Positions 49,532 through 59,757 of a stretch of 64,000 nt of DNA are shown here, one piece after another (position 1 is the stretch's first letter; the number at the start of each line of letters is the position of its first letter). Source of the DNA: Xanthocytophaga agilis. GTDB taxonomy: Bacteria; Bacteroidota; Bacteroidia; Cytophagales; 172606-1. The notes below the pieces were generated by a model. It saw only the letters and a program-made list of their open reading frames with translations, did no database searches and was not told the DNA's origin. The translations under genes and the position numbers were made by a program. Location: positions 1 to 64,000 of the forward strand of contig NZ_JASJOU010000005.1 in the NCBI RefSeq assembly GCF_030068605.1. Direction: 5' to 3'.

Positions 49532-52500
49532 CTATTTCGCAATCTTCACCCGCACACCTTCTGAGTGACTGCTAAATTCGGGTGCGTACATACACTGAAT
49601 GGTGCTTATTCCATTTGAGAAATCTCCTTTCTGAGAAACCCGCAGCGAATATTCAAACACATAGGTTCCTTTAGGTAAATATCCCATAAAGAAATTGGTA
49701 GCCAGATCTCTTGGGCTTTCATAATACCACAATCCATCCTGATATTTACTTCGGGAAATAGTTTCTACAGGTTCAAATCCGGCAGCACGCATATCTTTCA
49801 GATGCACATATTCCATTGTACGATCAGTTCTTAATTCTATGCGTACTTTCACCAGATCTCCTACTTTGAGTTCTGTTCCTTCTGTAATAGGGGAAATAAC
49901 AGGTCCACGGTCTGTATTCGTTTGTAAAAAAAGTTGCTTTTTCAGTTTTAATGGAGTTTCAGCAGGAGTAATTTTATCCAGTTGCTCAAAATACTGCCAG
50001 TATACTGCTCCCCAGGCAACTCCGTCTGCTGGTTTGGAAACTGTGATCTTACCCATGTCTGGTGTAATTTCGTTCCCAGTCCAGGCCATTTTGAAGTAAC
50101 CTGTACCTGCTTCCACTTTTGTAGCATCCTGTTTCAGTGGATCTATTTTCTCTTTGCCTACACTTACTTCTACCAAACGATCGTCTGCCAGTGCATCACT
50201 TCCTCTACGCAACAGAGCATAACAAGCTTCCGAAGTGGCTTTGGTCGTCTTCCAGTCTTGTGTCTGCTTTTGCTTTAGTAACCAAACCTTCAACTCATCT
50301 ACAGCTTTTTGATCATTGGCAACTTCATCGTATACTTCAATCAGTAATGCCTGAGTTTCGATTGGAGCCTGATACCAGTAGTAACCATATTCATTTTTCC
50401 AGTACATTCCCATCTCTTCAGACTTCAAAGCCCGTTCATTCAGCGACTTGATAATGGCAGCAGGAACTGTCTTGTCATTAAAACGATGCAGTGCCAGTGC
50501 TACCATGCCTTCCATATAGGTATTATTGTTCAGCCAGTATTTCTTAGCCTGTCCCAGATAATAATTGAAGGCCTCTCTGTATGCACTATTTACTTCTACA
50601 TCTTTGAAGTAACTTCGTGTATACAAATAATGGTATTCAAAGTATCCAATGTGTTTCTCTTCCAGTTTGATACGACCTTTTTTAGCTTCCGCTTTCAGAT
50701 ACTCATAGTCGTTATGCATTTTACTATCAAGGAAACCTATTGCCTTTTGGGTCATTTGCCAGGTACGATTGTCTTCACGTACTGATTTCACCCCCAAGGC
50801 ATCCAGATGTCCCAAGCCTGACACAATGTGCTGCGTCATATAACGATCTTCAGGAAAACCGGGGAACCAGGAGAATCCACCACTGGAAAGCTGTGCCTTC
50901 TGTACTTTATCCAGTGCACGCTCCTGCTCATCTGCCATACGGTTAAGATCAAACAACAAAGCTACATTCCGCTTACGCTGGCTTTCGTCTTTGGCATTGA
51001 GTACCCAGGGAGTTTCTTCCAACAGCGCTGACTTCAGTTCCTGATTTTTTTCCAGGTTTGAAAGCAACGCATCTGGCTGATAATTCTTCCAGGTATCAAA
51101 TACACGTTTGATTTTTGGATTGGAATTGGCAATATGTGATGCCATGCTGTTGGCGTAAAAACGGGAGAAGGTCTGCTCTACACATTCATACGGATACTCC
51201 ATCAGATAAGGTAGTGCTTGTACAGCATACCATGCCGGATTAGAAGTAAACTCTAATGTAAACCGATGACTTTTCAGTGTTTTAGAGTTATTGTTTACCA
51301 GTTTTTCCAGCTTGAATTCTTTGGTTTGCTTGCCTCGGATTGGCAAAGGCATTGTTTCTGTAACCAGCATGCGGTTGGTTACTACAGGTAACACCATAGA
51401 TTCTCCATCTGAAAAATCGCCAGCTTTGGCAACTACTTTATATGAAATAGCCTGAATACCTTCAGGTATAGCAATACTCCACTCTAAACTAGTGCTTTGT
51501 TTGGCTTTCAGCGAAAAACTCTTCTGACTCTCTGTTTTACTAGTCAGCAAAGTAACAGGCTGCATGGTAAGAGCATCAAAAAACTCCATTTGGGCTTGCC
51601 CATTCAGATCTTTATCAGATAGACTGGTAATCTTTACAGCAAACTGCATCTTGTCGCCTTCCCGGAAGAAACGAGGCTGATTAGGAACTACCATCAAGTC
51701 CTTCTGGGTAACCAGTTCCTTAACCACACTACCGGACTGCAACTCTTTTGTATGGGCAAAACCCAGCATCTTCCAGCGGGTTAATGCTTCCGGAATGGTG
51801 AAGTTGATACTAATCTCACCTTTATCGTTTGTTAACAAATTTGGATAGAAGAAAGCCGTTTCACTAAAGTTTGTCCGAACTTTAACATTGGACATATCTA
51901 CTTCATTGGTTTCAATTCCTCCTTTTACACTATCTTGTTTACGCGAAGAATTTTTAGCATCAGAATCCGCAACTACCGCAGGTGCCGCTTCTGCCATTGC
52001 CAAATCAGCTGATTCTTCTTCTTCTTTCATAGCAGATTTTTTTTGCTTCATCATGGGTGCGCCAGGCTTTGCATTCTCCATTGCCATTAAACCTTTACTT
52101 CTATATAATCTACTTCCTCCACCAAAATAATAGCCAAACCAGTTCAGGTTATCATAAGACGGTCCGGAGTAGCTCCGATAATCTGAACGGCTCCACTCTT
52201 TCTGAAAACTTCTGAAATCGTCTTCTTCAAATCCATTCTGACTTTGCCAGCCTAACCGACCAGACACAGCATTGTAGAAACTGGCATACCAACCATGTGG
52301 ACGGAATACATCCAGTGATGCATCATATAGCGTAGCCACCATTTCAGCCATTACTTTATCCGCTTGTTTGCCAGCCAGTTTTAACTTCCATTGTTCCTGT
52401 TGTCCAGGTTGAAGTTTGTCACGGAAGGTTTCAAATTGAATATCCAGTTGCTTATTTGTATACGGCACTACAATGGTGGTATTCTCTGTATACAACCTGC

Positions 52501-55500
52501 CATCCCGGACAAAACTATAATGAACCATAATATTGCCACGATACTCCTCTTTTATAGGTATTTCAAACCGATGTTGTTCATTTTTGAGTGTTATCCATTC
52601 CTGTGAAAGAATCTTACCGTCCTGTTCTACTTCATACAACATCTTTGCTTTGTCTGTAGCTGTACCAACCAACAGTATAGCCTTTTCACCTGGCTCTGCT
52701 GTAGCCTTCAGACTGGATGTTTCAAACATAGTTGGATAAGCTAATGTTTTTCCATCGGAGTCCATTACAGTAAAATAGGAGGTTTCCTTTACTGCCTGTC
52801 CGTATTTATCAGTAGAAGTAATTTCCAGTTGGTATTTGCCCAAACTCCAGCTCTTCAGATTGTTTACGGCAAACTCTTTTGCTTCACTGGTATTGAAATC
52901 AATAGACAGCACTTCCTTTTCTTTCTCCCATTTATAAAAATTTGACTCTTCGGCATATAAGTCCTGAGGGAACAGTTTATAGTACTCTTCCTGAGAGAAA
53001 ATATGTTTGTCAGGGCGTTCCCAAAGACGTTCGCGGAAAGCACGGGAAGGATTTTTTAACTTCCAGATCTTAATAGTACCTTTTGCTGCTTCAAACTCAC
53101 CAGAAAGATTAGTGGTACGAATAGCCCATTTCTTTTCCAATGCCTTTGCATCTGCTTTGTCTATATCTGGTGCGTCTACTCCTACTACCAATGCCTTGTA
53201 TCCTACACTTACTATCATCTGGGAACTATGTGTTTCACCATTGATATCTGTCACATCTGCATATACTTTGTAATCAAATGTAGGATCAGATGATTTGTCA
53301 ATGGACTCATCCGGAATAGCAGTAAACGAAACCTGAAACTTACCTGTAGCATCTGTCTGAGTTACACCATGAGTAATCTCCATTTCAGGAGAAGTGGGAT
53401 AATACCCTCTCCAGTACCACCACCAGATAGGGAATCGTGCAGTACGAACAACCCGATAGGCAACCTGTGCGCCATCTATATTGGCTCCTGAATATGCTTG
53501 TGCAGTTCCTTCTGTTTGAATTGTTTCCCCCAAACGGAATGACCCTTTCACCAGATTAAATTTTACTTCAAACTTAGGGCGTTTGTATTCTTCTACCGAG
53601 AAATAAACAGTGCCTATTCCCGATACATTCAGGTACATTTGCCCCATCAATCCTTTGGAAGGAGTAGTAAATGTTCCGCTAAAGGTTCCATACTCATTGG
53701 TAGTTACCGTTTGTGTAGCTACAACCTGATGGTTTACATCATGGAAAGTAACAGTTGTAGTATAGTTAGGAAGAATCGTGGAAGTCCTTCCATCGGTATT
53801 GTGTACCAAACCTTTGTAATACAAGGTTTGTCCAGGACGATAAATAGCCCGATCCAGAAACAGGATGGCATTTGTATGTGTTTCAGCTTTGCCATGCGGA
53901 TACTGATACAGATGAGTTCCATAGTAACCTTCATCATCAATATCCCGCATGCTTAGTTTATCTTTCTGAGTACTAAACTCAACAAAGAAATTACGGTCGT
54001 CATAGCTTTTGGCATTGCGATAGGGAACCACAAATCTTTCTTTGGCATCTGTCACATATACATTCTCTTTGTTGTATACATAATCCTGTAGCTTGGAACT
54101 ATATTTTTGTACAAATACCTGAGCCTGTACACCAGCCATAGGCTCCCCTGTCTGACGATGCAATACAAAAAACTCTGTACTACCTTCATCCAGATTACGG
54201 TGTATATAACTAAGTGAAGAGATCGTAGTGAAAGCATAAGCCAAGCCATTTTTAGTAGTTTTAAAATCTGGAGTATTACTTAGCAAAACCATATATTCGC
54301 CTTCTGCAAGACCATCCAGTTTTATCTCTACACTATGAGGCTGATACTCTTTGTCATCTGATAATGTGTATTTGCCTGTTTTCAGAGCTGGTTTGGCTGT
54401 AGACCACTCCAGAAACTTTTGCTCCTGATCTACATTATAGTTATTACGCCACTTCATTCGTTGCGCATGCACTTCTTCACGATTCACTTTTACGAGACGC
54501 CAGTGTACCTCTGTTACATTGCGGTAAGTAACTAACGTACGAAAAGGCAGATTGGGCAAGTTAACCTTCTCTACTTTCGCAGCTAACAATTTCTGCTCCA
54601 GAGAGATTTGCAGATTATGACATAAAGCAGCGCCATCCGATTGAGGGAAACGTTTTTTTGCCTGCTCACAAATCTCATACGCCTTCTTCAAATCAAATTT
54701 ATGCTCATCAGACTGTAAAGGTTTATACTGACCACCTTTTTCTACCCATACCTGAGCAATGGCATGAGTGATATGAGTTGAAACAGGATTTTTGATTGTT
54801 TTTTCTTCCAGACTTTGTAAGGCAGCCAGATACAATTCATTTTTAGTGGTCAATGTCAGATGTTGTTTCACAAAAGACAGCCTTTCTATATCTAATGTAA
54901 CCAACGCATCCGGATCTGCGTCCTTCAAATGAAACCGAATCAGTTCCTGGTAGATCTGTAAAGCATGGAATTTCTGAGAAAGTGTATCCTGTGATGTCAA
55001 CTGTAGATTTGCGAAAGACTGTGCATCTTTCAGATAGTCTCCGGAACTGATTGTAAAGGAATAAGCAGGTTTGGTAATTTCAACTTCCTCACTAGTATAA
55101 AAACCCAAAGCCCGATGTGCCAGAAAGTCATAAAGTGTAGGACGTACTACTCTTCCTTCGGTGTTTCCACTATGCAAAACTTCCTGATATACATCTATTT
55201 TTAACTTCTTTGATTCCTCAGCATTTTGTAAAGCCAACTGGTGTTCATGAAAAGTCTCCTGTATAATTTTATCCAGACCCCATGTTTCAATATCCTCATT
55301 GTTAAAGTTTACTGTCTCACTTCGATTACGAAATCTCCAGCGGTTATTGGTGTAATAATTCCAGTACATCTCTGCCAGCATGGAATGCAGTACAGGCTTT
55401 ACCAGAAAGTCAGCAAAAACAATCTGCGTTCGTAATTCATTGATATTCTTAACAAACGCATTCTCTTCTTTGTAATCGGTAAACTTAAACTGGTGAATAA

Positions 55501-55723
55501 CAGCTTTGACAAGTTGTGCAGAGTTTTTCTCAGTTTTAGCCTTCTGAAAGATCTCATTGACTACTTTCAAAGCTGATTCAGGTAATCCTTTGTCTTCAAA
55601 TTGTTGTACCTGTTTCCAAGCACCTGAATAATCATAATTGGGCATAGAGGTTTTGTTTTGTGCGTACGCAAAAAATGTAAACAAAGCTGGTATAAGTGTA
55701 ATAATAAGGTTTTTGTACAACAT
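49532..55723 (-). CDS. Alpha-2-macroglobulin-like giant envelope protein with thioester motif
   Basis: 2063 residues. A signal peptide (NLIITLIPALFTFFAYAQ) is followed by a helical N-terminal region specific to Bacteroidota, MG-type beta domains (FLDRAIYRPGQTLYYKGLVHN near 600 is the MG2 signature), an Asp/Glu/Lys-rich low-complexity stretch near 1200-1260, the alpha-2-macroglobulin domain (FFYPNLLTNDKGEISINFTIPEALTRWKMLGFAHT), then the thioester domain with CVEQ in YPYECVEQTFSRFY near 1513 and the terminal receptor-like domain. It is thought to trap foreign proteases at the cell surface. No Cys lipobox is visible. A pbpC gene, often its neighbour in other bacteria, is absent. It seems to be a single-gene unit. 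Confidence 0.92.
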   Translation of the reverse strand: MLYKNLIITLIPALFTFFAYAQNKTSMPNYDYSGAWKQVQQFEDKGLPESALKVVNEIFQKAKTEKNSAQLVKAVIHQFKFTDYKEENAFVKNINELRTQIVFADFLVKPVLHSMLAEMYWNYYTNNRWRFRNRSETVNFNNEDIETWGLDKIIQETFHEHQLALQNAEESKKLKIDVYQEVLHSGNTEGRVVRPTLYDFLAHRALGFYTSEEVEITKPAYSFTISSGDYLKDAQSFANLQLTSQDTLSQKFHALQIYQELIRFHLKDADPDALVTLDIERLSFVKQHLTLTTKNELYLAALQSLEEKTIKNPVSTHITHAIAQVWVEKGGQYKPLQSDEHKFDLKKAYEICEQAKKRFPQSDGAALCHNLQISLEQKLLAAKVEKVNLPNLPFRTLVTYRNVTEVHWRLVKVNREEVHAQRMKWRNNYNVDQEQKFLEWSTAKPALKTGKYTLSDDKEYQPHSVEIKLDGLAEGEYMVLLSNTPDFKTTKNGLAYAFTTISSLSYIHRNLDEGSTEFFVLHRQTGEPMAGVQAQVFVQKYSSKLQDYVYNKENVYVTDAKERFVVPYRNAKSYDDRNFFVEFSTQKDKLSMRDIDDEGYYGTHLYQYPHGKAETHTNAILFLDRAIYRPGQTLYYKGLVHNTDGRTSTILPNYTTTVTFHDVNHQVVATQTVTTNEYGTFSGTFTTPSKGLMGQMYLNVSGIGTVYFSVEEYKRPKFEVKFNLVKGSFRLGETIQTEGTAQAYSGANIDGAQVAYRVVRTARFPIWWWYWRGYYPTSPEMEITHGVTQTDATGKFQVSFTAIPDESIDKSSDPTFDYKVYADVTDINGETHSSQMIVSVGYKALVVGVDAPDIDKADAKALEKKWAIRTTNLSGEFEAAKGTIKIWKLKNPSRAFRERLWERPDKHIFSQEEYYKLFPQDLYAEESNFYKWEKEKEVLSIDFNTSEAKEFAVNNLKSWSLGKYQLEITSTDKYGQAVKETSYFTVMDSDGKTLAYPTMFETSSLKATAEPGEKAILLVGTATDKAKMLYEVEQDGKILSQEWITLKNEQHRFEIPIKEEYRGNIMVHYSFVRDGRLYTENTTIVVPYTNKQLDIQFETFRDKLQPGQQEQWKLKLAGKQADKVMAEMVATLYDASLDVFRPHGWYASFYNAVSGRLGWQSQNGFEEDDFRSFQKEWSRSDYRSYSGPSYDNLNWFGYYFGGGSRLYRSKGLMAMENAKPGAPMMKQKKSAMKEEEESADLAMAEAAPAVVADSDAKNSSRKQDSVKGGIETNEVDMSNVKVRTNFSETAFFYPNLLTNDKGEISINFTIPEALTRWKMLGFAHTKELQSGSVVKELVTQKDLMVVPNQPRFFREGDKMQFAVKITSLSDKDLNGQAQMEFFDALTMQPVTLLTSKTESQKSFSLKAKQSTSLEWSIAIPEGIQAISYKVVAKAGDFSDGESMVLPVVTNRMLVTETMPLPIRGKQTKEFKLEKLVNNNSKTLKSHRFTLEFTSNPAWYAVQALPYLMEYPYECVEQTFSRFYANSMASHIANSNPKIKRVFDTWKNYQPDALLSNLEKNQELKSALLEETPWVLNAKDESQRKRNVALLFDLNRMADEQERALDKVQKAQLSSGGFSWFPGFPEDRYMTQHIVSGLGHLDALGVKSVREDNRTWQMTQKAIGFLDSKMHNDYEYLKAEAKKGRIKLEEKHIGYFEYHYLYTRSYFKDVEVNSAYREAFNYYLGQAKKYWLNNNTYMEGMVALALHRFNDKTVPAAIIKSLNERALKSEEMGMYWKNEYGYYWYQAPIETQALLIEVYDEVANDQKAVDELKVWLLKQKQTQDWKTTKATSEACYALLRRGSDALADDRLVEVSVGKEKIDPLKQDATKVEAGTGYFKMAWTGNEITPDMGKITVSKPADGVAWGAVYWQYFEQLDKITPAETPLKLKKQLFLQTNTDRGPVISPITEGTELKVGDLVKVRIELRTDRTMEYVHLKDMRAAGFEPVETISRSKYQDGLWYYESPRDLATNFFMGYLPKGTYVFEYSLRVSQKGDFSNGISTIQCMYAPEFSSHSEGVRVKIAK

Positions 55724-56297
55724 ACCCTGTAAAGGTTTGGTAACTGAATGGGTGTTATTTTATGAAGGAGTTTGGTTCTGTATGAGTACTATACAGGTTA
55801 GTCACCCTTGTGAGGCAATCGTTAACATACAGACTCTACTAATAGATTCAAAATTATTTTTGATTCCATAAAAGAATTGCCTGTAAGGTTTGTGGTGTTT
55901 CTTTTTTTCTTCTTTCTTCCTGTCCTTCTGCAAGAAACTTCCCGCCACAGCAGGAAAAGTGTGACAAATAATGCCTTCTTTGGTTTCTGAGAGATAGAAT
56001 ACTCTCCAGTCTCGGCCATCGGTAGTGCCATGTCTGTTCATCATGGAGGAAGATCATTACAGAAAGACAAAAAAGGGTTGTTTCCTGAGTGGCATCCTTA
56101 CGTCGATAGAATTGGGTATTCACCTGAACCAAAGACACTTTCTTTATTTCCAAGAAACATAGGTGACAAGATAAGATACACGAGTTCTCCCCTACAATGT
56201 TCCTGTTTGATGCGCATAGTCTTATGCAAGCAGCAGTTTTGCAGTGAATTCCATTCAGATTCTGCTTGTGTGTTGAATAATGCGCAAGAAGAAAAAG

Positions 56298-56388
56298 TGA
56301 TCGGAATTCCGTTCAAAAAAAGTTTGCCGTGAGTTATGCGCAAACATAAAATTGATCGGAGCTCTGATCAAAACAGAAAATGATCGGA
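56298..56388. repeat. Three copies of TGATCGGA within 91 bp
   Basis: Copies at 56298-56305, 56353-56360 and 56381-56388, each preceded by an A-rich stretch. The second continues into a partial inverted copy (GAGCTCTGATC). Confidence 0.6.
56321..56344 (+). repeat. 24-bp degenerate repeat, copy 1
   Basis: The unit begins AGTTTGC, ends TATGCGCAAA, and matches 56443-56466 at 21 of 24 positions. The ends TTTGC/GCAAA are inverted. Confidence 0.65.
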
Positions 56389-56442
56389 GTTAGATGCAAT
56401 CTCTTCATTGATTGAACAACTTGCCTTCCCTTTCGAAAAAAT

Positions 56443-56466
56443 AGTTTGCTGTGAACTATGCGCAAA
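56443..56466 (+). repeat. 24-bp degenerate repeat, copy 2
   Basis: Second copy of the unit at 56321-56344, 122 bp further on. Three transitions separate the two. Confidence 0.65.
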
Positions 56467-56592
56467 TCAAAAATGCAAGAAAAATAAAGCCATATCATTC
56501 TATCTGCATTTTTAACGCTGACAGAGTTTTGATAAAATATACTATTTCAGCAGAACCCTGGTCAGTGTTAAAAAAACCTTTAATTTCTTCTA

Positions 56593-59541
56593 TTAATCAA
56601 GTAATGTCAAAATATCTTCTTTGGAAAGTGACTTCACAAAGGATTCCTCTGTTGTGATCAGATCACCAGCCAGACGCATCTTGTGTTGCTGCAGTGCCAG
56701 TATTTTCTCCTCAACCGTATTTTTAGTAATAAACTTATAGGTAAATACCGTCTGCTGCTGTCCTATTCGGTGTGCTCTGTCAACTGCCTGAGCCTCAATA
56801 GCAGGATTCCACCAAGGATCTAATATGAATACATAATCAGCTGCTGTAAGATTAAGCCCCAGGCCACCGGCTTTGAGCGAAATCAGAAATACTGGGATAT
56901 CCTCGCTCTCCTGAAACAACTCTACCTGTCCACGCCGATCTTTGGTTTGACCGTCCAGATAGGCATAAGTAATATCCTTTTTGTCCAGATGATGTCTAAT
57001 AATATTCAGATGTTTTACAAACTGACTGAATATTAAAATCTTATGATTTTCACTAATACCTGTCTCGAGGCGATGAAGTACATCCTGCAATTTACCTGAG
57101 CTACCTGCATAGCTAGGGTCAACCATCTTGGGGTGATTGGCAATCTGGCGCAACTTGGTAAGTCCCTGGATTAACAGCAACTGAGACTTAGCCATTGCTT
57201 TCTCATCTATATTCTCCAGAATCTTATTCCGGAAATAAGATTTAGCTTCTTCGTAAGCCTCTTCCTGATCAGGCTCCATCTTACAGTATTGAATGTGCTC
57301 TATTTTCTCTGGCAGATCCTTAGCTACCTGAGACTTATGTCTACGTAAGACAAACGGTCGGATAATGGCATGTAAACGTCTCAACTTCTGATCATCATTT
57401 CTCTTTTCAATCGGAGTCAGAAATTCATTCCGGAAAAATTGCTCATTACCCAATAGACCCGGATTGACAAACGACATTTGTGACCATAAATCCAGCGTAC
57501 TGTTTTCGATAGGTGTGCCTGTCAATACCAGGCGGTGTCTACAATGCAGTTCGCGTACTGCTTTAGCTACATTGCTCCCAGGATTTTTAATAGCTTGTGA
57601 CTCATCCAGAATCACATAGTTGAAGAAATATTTTTTTAGCTGCTCGATATCAATACGGACTATACCATAAGAAGTAATAATCACATCATAGTTATTGAAT
57701 TGCTCTACATTTTTATCACGTTGTGTACCAATGTAAGTAAACACTCTCAGATCAGGCGTAAACTTCTTGGCTTCCAGTTCCCAGTTGTAAACCAGCGAAG
57801 TAGGTACAATAACCAATGAAGGCTGATCAGGGTTACTCTCCTTCTGAGATTGCAACATTGCCAATGCCTGACTGGTTTTCCCCAACCCCATATCATCTGC
57901 CAGACACCCGCCAAATCCATATTTTTTCAGGAAGTGCATCCAGTTATACCCGGCTTTCTGATAAGGACGAAGCTCTCCTACAAACCCTTGAGGCATGGGT
58001 TGGTCTTCCAGATGTTCAAACGTTCGTAACTGTTCCAGCTTATTGCTGATGGTTACCTGAGCAAGATTTTCACGGTTCAATTCGGCCACCAAAGCCAGAT
58101 GATGTTTACGGATACTTACGGTATCACCTCCATCATGATTCTCTGAAAAAGCAATCAACTCCGAATACTGAGTAAGCCATACTTCCGGAATCACTGCAAT
58201 TTCGCCATTGGGTAGTGTAAACTCCCGCTTTTTACGTAGAATCAGATTCCGAAGCTTTATAAATGGCATCTCGTACTCCCCAAACCGTACAGTAGCATAG
58301 ATATCAAACCAGTCACGATTTTCGTTGATCTGTACGTTGATACTACTATTTCCTATAAAGTATTTTTTGCCATTGTTAGAGCTCTGCTGCAGTTCAAAAC
58401 CAGATTCTTTTATCAATTCACTATATTCATGCAACCAGGTAAAGGCTTCGGCTTTAGGCAACAACACCCGGCCATGTTTTAATTCCAGTCCTGTTCTCTT
58501 TAGAAATTCAATGTTCTCTGTTTCCAGTTGAGGCTTTCTACGAATTCTGTGAAAAATATATGAACCATTGCTTTTTTCCAGACTTACACTCACTGGAGCA
58601 CCTGTTTCTGAAGCTTTAAACGTAGAATGTCCATACCGGAATGATAGATCAAACAAAATCTGGCTTTCGCCATCATCTTCCTCTGCCACTGCCACATTAC
58701 TTCCTTCATCAAAAAGCGAAAGAGCGGTTTGTTTGGCTGTATGAAATTCAGTAAGCAATAGCAAAGGCTTAGGAGCATAGCCTTCAGATTGAATCTCAAA
58801 CCCTTTTGCATAGACGTCAAAAGAAGCAATAAGAGGTGCCACAAACTTTTGATAATAGGTTTCCTCTACACTTTTGGGAATAATAATATTGCTTCGATTC
58901 AAAAAAGGGCGAAGTTTTTTACCATCTACCTCTTTCGCAAAACTATACAGTTTGTCATTGAGTACCATCCATGCGGGTTCGTCACATACAATGAAAGCAT
59001 TCTGAAACTGAAAGTTCACTTTCTCACCTGCATATTTGATGGTAGGAAAATATACAGTCTCCGTTTCATTCCGGCGAAAGTGAAACAGTACTGTTGCTTT
59101 TTCAGAAAGTAACTCCAGTTGTTTCCAGGTCGGATTGCCATCACTACCCATAATAAACACCTGTTTTTCTGTCAGTCGCTCCAGAATCTTTGACTTTTGT
59201 GTGTCTACATATCCTTCAATAGCCTGTTGCAAATCTTTATCACCTTTCTTAGAATCATAGGTTTTAAGAAAGAAATCGGTAATGCTGATCTTTTTATTAT
59301 TAAATTTTCGGTAGATAACATCCTGTTGAAGAGAATCCGTCCATTCAATCAGTTGAAAATCGGTTTCGTCGAGTCCTGCCGAAAACTCATCTGCATTTTT
59401 CGAAGAAATATTCTGACATTTAAGAGTAAGGGTTCCTTTTTCATTTAGCTGTACGACAAAACTTTCGAATAAATAGCCTAAATATTCGTGTTGATAGATA
59501 GAGTAGACAATTTGAAAAGGTTCGGAAGTCGAAACGTTCAT
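56593..59541 (-). CDS. SNF2-family DNA helicase/translocase
   Basis: 982 residues. A large N-terminal part of about 530 residues with no clear domain precedes the Snf2 ATPase: motif I LADDMGLGKTSQALAM, Ia PTSLVYNWELEAKKF, II DESQAIKNP (DESQ instead of DEAH), III LTGTPIENS, then the second RecA-like half with IFSQFVKHLNIIRHHLD, motif V LISLKAGGLGLNLTAADYVFILDPWWNPA and VI QAVDRAHRIGQQQTVFTYKFI. It should use ATP to move along DNA and remodel bound proteins. It is typical of the long bacterial HepA-like group of Bacteroidota. It has no operon partner. The ATG at 59541 is the only good start. Confidence 0.94.
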   Translation of the reverse strand: MNVSTSEPFQIVYSIYQHEYLGYLFESFVVQLNEKGTLTLKCQNISSKNADEFSAGLDETDFQLIEWTDSLQQDVIYRKFNNKKISITDFFLKTYDSKKGDKDLQQAIEGYVDTQKSKILERLTEKQVFIMGSDGNPTWKQLELLSEKATVLFHFRRNETETVYFPTIKYAGEKVNFQFQNAFIVCDEPAWMVLNDKLYSFAKEVDGKKLRPFLNRSNIIIPKSVEETYYQKFVAPLIASFDVYAKGFEIQSEGYAPKPLLLLTEFHTAKQTALSLFDEGSNVAVAEEDDGESQILFDLSFRYGHSTFKASETGAPVSVSLEKSNGSYIFHRIRRKPQLETENIEFLKRTGLELKHGRVLLPKAEAFTWLHEYSELIKESGFELQQSSNNGKKYFIGNSSINVQINENRDWFDIYATVRFGEYEMPFIKLRNLILRKKREFTLPNGEIAVIPEVWLTQYSELIAFSENHDGGDTVSIRKHHLALVAELNRENLAQVTISNKLEQLRTFEHLEDQPMPQGFVGELRPYQKAGYNWMHFLKKYGFGGCLADDMGLGKTSQALAMLQSQKESNPDQPSLVIVPTSLVYNWELEAKKFTPDLRVFTYIGTQRDKNVEQFNNYDVIITSYGIVRIDIEQLKKYFFNYVILDESQAIKNPGSNVAKAVRELHCRHRLVLTGTPIENSTLDLWSQMSFVNPGLLGNEQFFRNEFLTPIEKRNDDQKLRRLHAIIRPFVLRRHKSQVAKDLPEKIEHIQYCKMEPDQEEAYEEAKSYFRNKILENIDEKAMAKSQLLLIQGLTKLRQIANHPKMVDPSYAGSSGKLQDVLHRLETGISENHKILIFSQFVKHLNIIRHHLDKKDITYAYLDGQTKDRRGQVELFQESEDIPVFLISLKAGGLGLNLTAADYVFILDPWWNPAIEAQAVDRAHRIGQQQTVFTYKFITKNTVEEKILALQQHKMRLAGDLITTEESFVKSLSKEDILTLLD

Positions 59542-59757
59542 AATTGGTTAGGGCAAATGCGTCGCAAAATCTGAAAATTACGGCAAAAACCCTTTCCGTG
59601 CAACTGAAATTTTACGTTTTTTGCACAATCTTATGTCAATGGCTCCTCTGGAAAGATAGTAGGGCAGTAAGGATGAAAGAAGATAAACAATTTGGTAATC
59701 AAAAAAACATTTTAGACTTGTACCTTGTAATACCACATAAGGACAGATAATTTTCCT

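Larger units (their letters stand above)
55724..56592. other. 869-bp non-coding stretch with short degenerate repeats
   Basis: Several overlapping open frames of 69-100 codons occur on both strands (55802-56343), but none shows a domain, composition or start signal that supports a gene. From 56280 onward short repeats appear: a 24-bp unit twice, TGATCGGA three times, and ATGCGCAA three times. It may be a relic of a mobile or intergenic element. Confidence 0.5.

Noticed and set aside
55802-56343. Several overlapping frames of 69-100 codons on both strands
   Set aside because: They overlap one another in different frames, show no domain or plausible codon pattern, and could at best be relics.
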